From Tubulanus polymorphus (taxonomy: Eukaryota; Nemertea; Palaeonemertea; Tubulaniformes; Tubulanidae), in NCBI RefSeq assembly GCF_964204645.1, contig NC_134030.1, forward strand, positions 12,026,278 to 12,090,277: a stretch of 64,000 nucleotides of DNA, written 5' to 3'. Within the stretch, counting starts at the first letter, position 1, and each line of letters opens with the position of its first letter. The notes under the pieces are model-generated. The model saw only the letters and a program-made list of their open reading frames with translations. It had not been told where the DNA came from and made no database searches. The position numbers and the translations under genes are program-made. Shown here in pieces: positions 47,379-60,500 of this stretch.

Positions 47379-48440
47379 GATGATAGATAACCCGGAGGGT
47401 TATTAGGCCTATTATACGTTTTAAGCTTCAATATATAAGAATGATTTGTCCGACTATGAATTTATTAGAGAAGCAGGTTCATAACTAATAAGATGGATTC
47501 AATCACTAATTCTACAAGGAAGAGCCTTTCTCAGCGTGTTATATCATTCAGTGGTATTGCTTCTATTAAATCCGCTATGGCATTTGTGAACAATGAATAC
47601 AAAGCCTTCCACTTTTCAAATACAGTATTTTGTAATCCATCGAACCGAATGCTACTTTGTTTGTTTTTTTTTTGTTTGCTTTAAGCCGCGCTGAAAATCG
47701 GCCCAGTCAAAAATTATGAAGCATGGAAAGTTAACGTTAATTCCAAGGACACAATCATCGGACACTGAGTCTTATTTCTGTATCAGCCGCAGGGAATATC
47801 TGCTAAACGAGGCTTTCATTGCCATGCTCGCTATAAAATCATTTCCGTCCATTATAATCAAGTTAACTCGGCTACTGTCATTCTCTAATTCATTACGTAA
47901 GAGGTCATTTACATACATCGAGATATATTTGCTATATGAACAATCGTAGGCCAGCACACAGATCACATTGTTCAATGGGGTTTGGTCCAGGTCTCGCGAG
48001 ATTTTCAACAACACGGAAGTAACGTGTAATAAATGATGACTTGAATTGCATGACTACCTACCACCCCTCATTATTGTTGGAAAACTAAACGTTCGGCACT
48101 GACTAAAAATTAGTAATAACACTTTAGAAATGGCCAGAATTTTAACTTAGGTTCTATCTCATTTTTATTTTACAATTGCGATTGGTATAATTTTTTTTTA
48201 AATGGCCGTTAAGGCTTCATGTTTCGTCTGCAATTCACTGCAAATAGTTACGCAACTACGCACATTTCAGTGTTCTTGGCAGCTGTACACTCAATCGGCA
48301 CCGTTCGTGATTAGCTTCACTGCGGAATTAACATTAATTAACATCGCCATATCACATCATCAACTTATATTGTGCCTTAAAACCCTAACAGCCGAAATAA
48401 TTGAAATGCACACACGTTTTCTATCATTGAAAATTGAGAG

Positions 48441-48515
48441 AGTGGCCATGTTTGTGTTTGCTGCTTCGCGTAAATCCCGCGCGGTGGCGCAACCGCGCGG
48501 AGTGGGGCCGATACG
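48441..48515 (+). repeat. Dispersed GC-rich repeat, copy B
   Basis: GTGGCCATGTTT, GCTGCTTCGCGTAAATCCC, GCGGTGGCGC and CCGCGCGGAGTGGGGCCGAT in the same order as the reverse complement of 20905-21003. Confidence 0.6.
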
Positions 48516-51500
48516 TCCAGCTATTCCCTTTAAAACACCCGCAGAGCGTCATAAGTAAAGTACGTAACCGGAAGGAGTTTCTCCGAACCTGCCACTCAAC
48601 CCCATTACCGTCCATCACGTTAAACAATTAAGATACAGATTCTATAAACAATTTAAAAAGAAACTTTTTTGGCATGCAGAATCTATCTACACATGTATGT
48701 TCCGAGGATACCGTAATGTTTTAACTATAACCATGGACTATACGTCCATGCTTTAACGAATTTGGCGATGATATGAATGGACTGATGACGACTGTCGAGC
48801 ACCATGGATAAACGGGAATGTGGGTGAAACCCCACAGCAAAATTCCTTGTTAGAAAACCCCCTGAATGTAGCAAAAATCCCCCACATGAATCCAGTGCAA
48901 ACATTCATTTTAATTCAATCATGATCTGTGTATTCAATTTATATATGTATTCTACTCTATTTCGTGTAGGAATATTTTGAGCATGATGGTAAAAGTTTTT
49001 GTACAATTGAAGTTGAAATAAATCAACAAGAAAGTCCAACTTGAAAAATTGGAAATTATAGATTTTTGCGGGAGCTCCAACAATAAACAGTGTTGAATAC
49101 TTTTGCAAACAAACGATTACATTGCAGAGACGACTTGTTTGTTATGATGCTATCCATTTTTCAATTTGCCTTAATTAGTGAACGGTGATGCATATACATA
49201 ACCCCCGATATACCGCCCTCCCATATACCGCCACCCCCGCCTACCGCCAAATTTTCTCAATGTACGTCTCAATATAAATAGCCTACATAGTAAAACAACC
49301 CCGGTTTCCCTTCGTTCTCTCTATACCGCCAAAATCGTTCTGCACCGATGTGGGTGGTATATCGGGGTTGACTGTAGGGGGATTGGATCGGAGACTTACG
49401 TACTAAAAGTAACCGTGGTGGCTCTAACAACAATACTGATCTCCCCCTTATCCGTGGACCGAATAGACAACCAAATACCAACATAGCCTCCAGGCACGGA
49501 TTCAAGAGTTGAGACCCCCCCCCCCTGCTCAGCTACCAAAAATGTTTTTTAATCGTTCTCTTGAAGGAATGTATTCAAGACAAAGTGGGCGGACAGCACC
49601 AAATAATCGGTACCATATCATCTTATGTTTGGCCAAACAATATGCCATATATGCCCCTATCATTAAACATTTTAGTCGGCAGTTTAACATTTTTATGAAC
49701 CCTCTGCTGGAAAAAATCCTGGATTCGCGCATGGCCTCTCATGGAAATTTTGCAACATGTACGCCATGTTATTCCAAGGTATTTCAACTAAAATAAATTT
49801 CACTAATGACCTTGAACTACGACCTTTTATTCCCAAATATTAAGAAATACAAATTCTACCTATCACACAACATGTTAAGGTCACTGATCTCAAAGCCGGA
49901 TGCATATACGGTCGTTCCTACTGGCGTAGGTGAACACAATCATATTCAACTTCGTACATATTCATTTTCAGTCAAGGCACTCTCGCGTTCAGAACTCTGG
50001 CTCCCATTTTTAAGAGTTAATAACAACCATTGTACCCGGGTAACATTTGTAACCATGTACCCATTGTAACCATGCTTTTACACGTCAGTTGCAGACTTCA
50101 ATACATTGACATTGGATTTATAAATTTCGGGGATCTATGATGCGTATCTCGTCAATATGGCGTCGTACGTGCATAGCTTCGACGGGCCCATGAGAACGTC
50201 TTACAGAGCCATAAGGACATTCTATGGGTTTACGTTAGTTGAAGTTTGCTCGATTTAAATTTCCCGTTAAATACTCGATGTGGGTGGTGCGTTTAATTCA
50301 TACCTTAATTACTTTGTAGATTGAGCTTTCGTTGTTACTGTTAATTCAATGAATTTGAGGAATTCGGCTCTGCGCCTCACATTTTAGAAAACTTTAAAAC
50401 TATAAATTCGAAATCTCAAAATTGTTGAAACCGCATGAAATAGACTTAGAAACCACATTTATTCTTAGCAATACTCTTACGATGAAATTAATCAGGGGCC
50501 TGGGATACAATACCCACTGGGTGAATGCTCTATTGATTTCAACGATCAAAGCACGCCTGCGATAAAGATCGATAATTTTGAAATAAACTCACTACAATCA
50601 TAGATCATGGCATGAGCTTCAGCAATAGGGAATTTTCCAGGTGTCATTCTCAGGTGGTCCTATGGGTACCGCATTTGTTGTAAAGACTTTGATATTTCTT
50701 ACACTAAGATCTTTTTTCTGACGGTGTTTGTTTCATTTTTCTCGGATGCAACAAGTAGACACAGTTGCCGTTAAAAATGTAACTTTTAGGAAGGCGCCTC
50801 AAAAATTTCAGGCCCGAATTTAGGCGGTCCAAACGACATCGTTCAATCGTTTCTCTATTGAATATAGGGTATTTGCAGTGTCGACATTTTTTTAGTTTTG
50901 GCACAAACACGATTTTAAAGATATTTCCTAACTGAACTAATTATTTTGCGATGCTGGGGATCATGTTTATATACATTCCAAAGATCAAAAGATCATCTTC
51001 AAAATTTCCCATGTTATTTTGAGAAATAAATCAACCAAAAGCTGATTTTGTAGAATATAAATTCGGCCAACGAGATTAACATCGGGATAAGTTTGGAACA
51101 GCAGGTGATTCGATTTGGGGCCACGAAAGCTGATCAAAAACCAAAATCGTGTAACTCACGAACAGTAAATACAGAAGTAAAATGGAAATAGTACAAATAA
51201 ATCTTGTCTAGCTTATCCTCGCTAAAATAGCTGTTACGTTACTAATTCCTCTATTTTTCTGCCTTTTTGATATTTCATAATTCATCGTTAGTTCCGATCT
51301 GCGGTGCTTGCTCGGAGTTAAGTCAGCCTGTGTCTACTACGAAATTTATGCCAATTTGTTCTACCAGCGATTGCGTTTCAGCCAATCGTTAGCCTCCCAA
51401 TGATTTTTCTTAGCTGGATAAGAAAGTATCACGGAATGAGTGGGAATAGATTGCACTCACATCTCGTCGTTGTATTCAATCACTATTTCCAGTACATCAG

Positions 51501-51522
51501 CGGAATACCTGTCACCTTTTAA

Positions 51523-54500
51523 ATGAATAAGAATAAGAAGGAATATTTCAAATCTAAAACAGCAAGTATGTCCTTCGATATGGGCCTTTTAACAATCAAT
51601 GATACTTCTGTAGAAGATCAGTCGAGGAAGGTTGCTCAACTGATTTGCGGGAAAATACTTGAAAACCAGGATACGGAAAATAAGAAACTCAAAGTCGAAA
51701 CTGAGGAAGATGAGAAATCTGAACCGGATTGGTCCAGATTTGAATCAACGTACGCGAGAGGTATGTTAAATCAAACGATGTTTAATGTCCTTTATTTCTT
51801 GTCATACTTACGTCCGAATGAAGTGGAATACTTTGAAATGATTGCTATTCTTTGATCGCATATTACAATGTACTTCTAAATCGAATATTTATATTTCACG
51901 TAGTCATAACGGTATCTACGTTATTTTTTATCAGCGATATTTGATTATTTCGTTATATGAATGTTTGAGAATATATCTGTAAGAATAAGTAAACTTCAGT
52001 ACGTACGTAATATTCTAATCATAATTTTTGACAATTGGAATATATTCTGCAAAGATAAAGGTAATCATCTTTGTTCTTCGAAAAAAATTTCCAAAATATA
52101 GATTTAAAATACATACGTATATACAAAATGAATAAAACAATCTCTCTGAATTTTCGTTCACAGTACTACTTACTTAATAAAGACCTATTTTATTATGTAA
52201 ATTTTGAAAGTTAGTAGCTACACATAAACAAATAAGTACAAAAACCGAAATCACGAGGGATTGTGATTCAATTACGAGGGATTGTGAGTGATTCAATTTA
52301 TAATATTTGTACATACAATGCGATATTGATCTGTTGGAGCAGGTGCATTATTTAGTGTGAACTAGGCTAATGCTATGGCACGCATGTCAACCCCTTTCAT
52401 CATTTGTCGGTATTGAAACCGACAAGCATAAGGTACAATGACACCGGGTATGATTCCTATGCGCACTTGTTATGGTTATCGGTTCTTTTGTTCAAACATC
52501 ATTACGAAAATATAAGCGCATCGTAGTTAGGCATAAGTCAAACAATAAACAATTCTAATTAGGTTCATGGCAAATTTGAGTTCAATTTATGAGGCCGAAA
52601 TCATTTTTGTGTCGCGTTTAACCGGGAAATAGTTTTACGAAATTCTAGATACCGGTACTACGCTGATAGTACGTAATGCTAAATCAAAAATGTCGTTTGC
52701 ATCGCAAGAAAAACGTTAGCTCAAGTTTTAGATCATTAATTCTGGAAACGCACGAACCAATCAATTCTTTTTGGTAGTCGTGATCTAATACGCACATCCA
52801 GCAGTTGAAGTATGTATAATCATTAACTTACATCTAATTGTCGCAACTTGAGGGCTCTCATAAAACGCACACAGCAGAAGTGTATCGGTCATTAATCTGA
52901 TGACGCTTGAATAACCTGTGTTATTTTCAAGAAACATTCCATCTCCAGCTTCCCCTACACGGTTTCAGATTTATTCACCACACTGCTATCTAGAATTGAA
53001 AATCTCTGTTTCGTTACAGAATTATATCCGGCTATCGATGGCGCTGACACAACTGTCGAGTTCCTAACCGAAGTAGTAGATATTCTTATCGACTATATAA
53101 AACGAGTGAATGACCGTTCTTCAAAGGTACTGGATTTCCATCACCCGCACCAGTTGAAGGAAGCCCTCGACCATTGCCTCGAGATTCCCGAAACCCCTCG
53201 CGACCTCGAACAGGTCCTTAGCGACTGCAAAGAAACGTTGAAATATGGAGTGAAAACAGGTTCGTAATCATTTTATTCGCATAGACGCAGGTGCAAAATC
53301 CCAGAAAGATATATCGCTGCAATGACAATACATGTGTATCATAAGTGAATTTTAGTGGATTTGATATTCTTAAAGAGTGTTTCCCTGCAACTCTCAACTA
53401 TCCTCTGCTTTAATAATGTCTTCGATTTACTGTCTGCAATTAACTGTCACAGATTCTTTATTCTCACATTCGAATTTCAACTACCGATTACTCCAATCTA
53501 CTAAATTCATTGCCAACTTGTGAATTTTGAAAGATGTTCATGACGATTCAGTCAGCATAACTGCCATTATGTATATAGTGTGTAACTTTGAAGTTCGCTG
53601 ATATTCGTCGGCGTACTGGGATGCGTAACGATCGATATGAAACCATCTGTGAATTTCTCAAGAAGGATTGTCATCCGGATAGAATCACTTAACATGCGCC
53701 GAAATGAGGACTAATCGCCTCGCAAAGGACTTTCTAGAGATACTATTTCTTAAGCGATTATTCGTCTCAGAATGGCCGTTTCGTTCGCAATACAGCCAAT
53801 GTCCTGTAAAACAAAATAAATCAAATACATTTCTAAAATGCAGGCAGGTAATGCCAATAATAAATGTATTCATATTTTGAAATGCAATCGAAATTCAGTC
53901 GCACTCTCCTCGCCTTAGATAAAGCTTGTTCAAAATATTTGGAATGATTTCCTTTTTTCATTCCCTAATATAATGATGAAACCATCCTTCGACAAAACCA
54001 CCACGAACCTCTTACCGGCTGTGCCATGGATCCCGGGGGAGGAAATCAATAACGAGTCTTCCTAAAGGAAGATGTTGGCGAAACTAAACAGAGGTATATC
54101 AATAACCAGATAGGGAGCTTACAAGATGGAAAAGCTTACAATAGAACAGAAAAACTGCAGCAAGACGATATCTACATCTTTGATCACTTTACACGACACA
54201 TTCTTTCCTTCAGGGGCGCATCTCACAATGTGATTCAAAACATTATACATAGAATAGGATTGTGTTCGTATTTCTTAATTTACCATACACACAAATCTCG
54301 TGCTTTTACCCATCTTCTAGGAGCTGAGTAGAAGCATTCTATCCGTAACGTTAGTGTACCACTGGAATTTTATTTTTTGATCGTCAATGTAGATTTCTAT
54401 ACGTAATTCATAAACTGCACCGAGTACGAATTGATTTTGCTTGATCGTAGATTAATAACTTTCAAATATCATACCTTTTAGATGACAATAAACTTCCATA

Positions 54501-57500
54501 CCTAGGCCAATATATTCTAGGCTTATTAAACCAAAGGCGACTACTTTATCACATCACTGATCTGGAAATTTGAGAAATCTTAGGCTTAATACAATGTTTG
54601 CGTACTGAATGAAGAATTATCGATATCTGAATTTGTAAAAAGCTATCCATGCGATGAATTCATATTTTCAGGTCTAAGATTTTTGAAGCATCTGTGATAT
54701 CATTAATATACAATAGAAATAAAAGGGATCGTTGAATTGAACCTTGTGGTATTCCTGAAATAACAGGTTTAAAATTTGATAATGCTGAGTTAATGCTGTT
54801 TATTGGTGTCAATCTGTTAGGTACCTCATAAACCATGTGTTCGTAATACCTCTTATGCCATAATGATTAATGATTCATTTTGTACAGTAAAGTCGAATGA
54901 TCTATTGTATCAAAGGACTTTTAAGATCAAGTAAAATAAGGGCTGTAATTTTGCCATCTTCATATTATTCCTCTCGGTCAAGTATATTGCATTTGATTAA
55001 TTTTTCACCCAAAGTAAATTTAGTTACGAAATTCGTCATAACGCTATTAAAAGCGTTTCAAGTTAATGCGTACGTATCCAATAGAAATCATTCTTATGGC
55101 GATGTAAACTTGATTGGTAGGTTTGCCATAAGGAGTAACGCTGAACTCAATTATGTTCATTGAATATTACAAGATTAATATTTACAATTTCACAGGGCAT
55201 CCAAGATTCTTCAACCAGCTTTCGAGCGGATTGGATATGATTGCCGTCGCGGGAGAATGGCTAACGGCTACAGCCAATACTAATATGTAAGTAATTGAAC
55301 AAGAAGTGCCCAGTGATACAAATAGAAATTTTAACAAATACATGTACATACATCTGAATTTCCAGGTTTACATACGAGATCGCACCAGTCTTTACGTTGA
55401 TGGAAGAAGTGACACTTCAGAAAATGCGAGAATACATAGGCTGGCAAGAAGGTGACGGAATATTTGCACCAGGTGGGTAACTGCAAAGGATTTCTCCAAG
55501 TGAATCATTCTGGTAACTACAAATTGATTTTGCTCTAAACATCCGATACATTGAGCTTAACTTTTTTTCTAGGGGGTGCGATATCGAATCTGTATGCGGT
55601 TCATGCAGCACGTCACAAGTTCTTCCCAGAATGTAAAGTAAAGGGTATGAAGGCAATTCCAAGAATATGTATTTTTACGAGTGAACAGGTTTGTTTAATT
55701 AGAAATAGCAAACTCTTCGATATCATACTACGTAAGTCACTTAACGAGCAGTTCGGTGGAGACGATCATCTTTATTCAACGAAAATATAAGCTGTGATAA
55801 AATTGTGATTAAATCTGTCGATTTACGGGACATTTCAACATGTCACCAAGCACTTTAACTTATAGCAAGAGGATTTCCCAATAAAGGAAGTAAGCTTCCT
55901 ACGATCAATCAGATGTCGGAATGTTTTCCAACATTTTACTGCCCGCCCTTTCACGTGAATGCACGATAATTCATCAAAGCGAAAATCTGAAGCAAGTAGC
56001 AGTTTAATCAATGACACATTTGGTGAAGCAAATTGCATATATTCTCGGATATGAAGCCCGAGGTGACAGAAACATGTGCTGACGTAAAGTATCGATATTT
56101 CCTGTGAATAAATGTGTCGAACACAAATTGCAGTCTGGTTAGACGTATCTTTGTATTTTCTGGTGATGTACACCGTAAGGAAATACTGATCACCTAAAAC
56201 ATTAATTGTTCTAGACATTACGATATTGCGTTGAAATCCGAAATGCTAGTACACATACGTTATTTGATGCGTAGATAATCAAACTAAATACGTTTTTGTC
56301 AGGCCATAGGGTGTTTTAATTTTGATATGAATATCAACACGATATCGCGAATACACTGTCAAGATCAAAAACTTAATATTTTACTCGTCAAAACTTATTT
56401 TGACACGTATGACACGTATTAATGGTGTTTTGATTTCGACAGTATAACATTAGTGTTTGACGCATCAGATACGTATAATGCTTTAATTTTGACAGAATAT
56501 CTACATACCGATTGTGGATGCGTCAAATGAATTAGTTTTGACGATAAACCATGATAGCGATTAGGTTTTTTTGAGTATATCGGAGATCGGTTTTGATGCG
56601 TTAATTGTGTTGTTTTGCTCGTCAAAATGCCTAAATTGAATGTAGTCTTGGCGGGTTAAGAAAATCGAAGTAAAATATGCAAGGTTGACGAGTGAAATGC
56701 GAAAGTTTGACGGGTAAATGTTTGATTTTGACAGTACACCTATATATCATAAAAAAAGATGATCAGATGATACATGCATCGAATCCAACAACTATTTATA
56801 TAATTTCAATTGTTAACGCTTGGACTGCGGGACGTAACAGCAACTAACATACATTTCAGAGTCATTTTTCATTGAAACAAGCTGGAGCAGTACTAGGATT
56901 TGGCACGGAGAGTGTCATTACTGTAACTTGTGATGAAAGGTAAGAATTGGAATATTTATCTTAGAATTGAATATTTTACATGCCCGTTGCGTCACTGATT
57001 TTATGGGCAGTTCGTTTTCTCGACGGTCAAAGGCTCGAAGGCAAATGCTTATGCTTGCCTTTTTATCTGATTCGTATGGTACCCGGTACTGATTCATATC
57101 TAAATTCGGCGCTACTTATCTATTTAGAGGAAAAATGATCCCCGATGTTTTAGAAGAGAAGATACTAGAGGCGAAAGCGAACAACATCACCCCGTTTTTT
57201 GTGAGTTGTACAGCTGGTACAACGGTTCTAGGAGCATTCGATCCAATCAAATCCATTGCAGAAATTTGCGAACGGTACAATCTTTGGATGCATGTTGACG
57301 TAAGTTTCTCAAAAGCAAAAAGATTGATTTCGAAGTCCCATTTTACAAAGGTTATCGTGATTAGATTGAATTTTGTGAGTTATTGACGATGAGAATATTA
57401 CCATTAGTGACAAACAATAATTTCACTAATAGCTCTCTGGTAAATAAGCGATTTGCACGCACGTGTATTTCAGCCTACAGTTTTATTATCTTTCATACAT

Positions 57501-60500
57501 ATCACTGCTATTTATTACGCACGTACGATGCGATATTTTGCAAATTCACGCTTTTTTCATTTTTCTCGGGTATATGTTGATGTAGAGGTTCTCTACGCAA
57601 GAACCTCTTCGGTGGCGCTGAAAGTGTATCAACATTCTAGCGTGCGATTTCTTTGTAGCACGTCTTTCGTGACTTAATTCGCGCTATAGACTGGCTGTGA
57701 CACCTTTCAAAACGTTTTACCGCCAAGCGACAATTATACTTAACTGTACACCATCGTCATCGACTCTATTTCACTAGCACTATGACATTCTAAAGGGTAT
57801 TGAATATACGTAATCTTTGTAAGAATATATAGGTACAAAGAACTTCAGAGAATTTCCAAATACAGTTGTTTTAAGCCAGCATTCTTTTGTGCATCTTTGA
57901 TACGTTGATTTTCAACCCATTAACATTTCGCATTTTTTTCTGGACGCTGTTCCCAGATGGAACCAAGGCTTAACGAAGTGCGGCTTAGTAAGCGTTTAAA
58001 ACTGGAGTTTGGGAGGGGGATCCTGTCCTACATAGAAGGCCGGGAGATTGTGTTGTTGTGACGGTTGCTGTGTTTATCTTGACGAATATGTTTTACTTCT
58101 GGAGAATCCTTAATAAGAATTGCCACCGAATCCCCGAAAAAGTCAATAAAGATTCTTTCCCGATTCGAGTCGAATCATAGAAATAGAATGCGTTACTGCA
58201 ATGGCTTCTCCTTATAAGAAAAGCGTACGTTATATTTGGACCGTATCTATTTGTAGTGCGCATGGGGTGGTGGTGTATTGTTGAGTTCGAAGCACAGACA
58301 TGTGACAGCAGGTATTGAAAGGTAGGCGCATAAGAATGCGATGACTTCGACATTAATATTTCAATTATTCTAATTTTCAGGCAAATTACTAACCATTTTT
58401 TCCGGCCATATAAATAGTGACTACGATTATCTCACTATTACCAATCATCTCGATAAATGATTGTTTAAAAAGGTGTTTGTTTACGATATGACGTACGTAA
58501 ATGCCGTATGCTCTATTTTCAGGGCGGATTCGGTCACTTGGAATCCTCATAAGATGATGGGGGCAACTTTACAATGCTCAGCTGTATTAGTGAAAGACAA
58601 GGTAAGAATAAAAAACATTTCGTTGATTGAGCACATACATATATTTTCATATACAGTTTGATCTGTTTTGCAAATAATTGATTTTTTGATTGAAAATTTT
58701 AGTCACTTTGGCCTCAGAATTATGGTTTTTCCAAATATAGATATTTGCAAACGCGTTGGAAATTTATTTTGAGCAGTTGAAAAATATACAGAAAATTATT
58801 CATTACTAATTCGGGATCATCAACTAAAAGAAAAAAACTGTGATCAGTAAAAGTAAACAGCAGTACTGGTTAGAAAGGGTCTGGTGCTGTGCTACGTTAG
58901 CAATGTTCATAGAAATATCGATGCCCTCGACATCTTGCACGAAAAGTTTAAGTCTAAATGCCGAAGACCAATCATCTTGATGTTGCATACGTGTGGGTAG
59001 ATCGTACACAAGATGACCCGTGATCTTTTTTGTGACAACGAGGTTGGCCTGAATTCCGAACCCTGTAGCTTCTGGATCCTTTGGCTTTTTGATTGAAGTT
59101 CGTGATGGGTATATTTTTGGGAAGGGGTCTTTAACATTATCCTCTTACATTTAACGATGGGCTTTTGATGATAGACAACACAACATCACCTCACATGGAA
59201 CAGCGATGACGCTTATTTTTTTCTCCCCACCAGAGGGCGATAGACATTGAATCTTATACACGTAACCTCTTTATATTGGTGCCTACGCATAATTCGTAGC
59301 TACAATCAATTGCAAATATGTAATTCATAACATGTTATATGACCACGATGATTAATAAGTATGGGTTCGGTATCATAAAAATTCAGTTCAATGAGTTGAG
59401 CGAATTTTGACAACGTTCGTCACATTAGCTTTTACTGCGTTCTTCGGTCAGTGTTAAAGCAATTGACCGTTGACGGTCGACAGCTCTAGAGTAAACGATG
59501 AGAAGCGGTGGCAAACTGTTGATCTGTTTAATACAACCGAAGTGTCAGTCTTTTCATATGCCCTTAACTGCCATTTTTTCATTATTTTCATTGTTTCTCA
59601 TAAATCCAGTGCGTACGTAGATAATCATAAGATTTACGGTTGCTAATTCGGGCCAAATTTTCACATTGCCCGTTTCTTTGTTTCATAGCGCGAGAAAAAA
59701 GCAAAGGTCAACTGCCAGAACCAGGTGCAATTCACACACTATCATTTTACTCCTGCTAAAATTTACCAAATGGGCCTGTGCCTGTTTGGCCCGACCAAAA
59801 ACGTCGGACCAGGTCCGAACCAAATTTTAGCACGGGGCGAATATTGCGTTTGAATAGCAACTGGTACGGAAGTGACTCACTTAGCATTGTTAAGTGTCGA
59901 GTGAGTGATTTGCGTGTGAGCGCGCTTTCCAAGTAGGCCAGATTTGGCTGGGGCCGGATCCCTGGCATTCTAGCTGCTCGTGTGAACAGTTCTTCCGGGC
60001 CGAAATGCTCGTGTAATCGCGGCATACACCTATTGAGGATCTAATTTTATAAAACGTCTTTCTATTCCATATTACTGCGCTTTCATATTTCGTAAAGCAT
60101 CGCAATATGATGCCGCATATCGGACTTAGGCCAGATATTGTCCAACGTCGCTTCATACAAAATTGTCAGGGGTTGAAATTTGAACACAAAAATACTGTTT
60201 TTTCCCGTGTGAAACATGTATTTTCAACTGTGTACGCGTTGGGCTTTATTTCGAGAATTTCTCTCTTCTGAAAAAGATATCCACTTACACGAGGAAACCG
60301 TAGTAATGTTATTCGATACAAGTGAATTGTAGAACGAGCGATGGGACCTTCTGTTTATTTGTCTATCATCAAAAAATAGTTTAATACGACCCACTGTTAT
60401 TGGAAAAGAATTATTTTGCTAAATTCTATTACAAGTGATACGAATTCTCGTGAGATAGGTCAATGATTATTCGAGGTGTTAGTGGTTTAACCGTTTCCCT

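Larger units (their letters stand above)
43124..51522. other. Intergenic region between NPF and GAD
   Basis: No gene supported. The 87-codon frame at 46246-46509 and others have no family resemblance. It contains a small hairpin (CTCGCTTGCCAGG near 46580 with CCTAGCAAGCGAG near 46646), a MITE at 47265 and a dispersed repeat at 48441. The last few hundred bases before 51523 should hold the GAD promoter or 5' UTR, but no TATA box is clear. Confidence 0.4.

Noticed and set aside
54897-55163. 88-codon ORF in GAD intron 2
   Set aside because: Lies between two well-defined GAD exons and has no motif.
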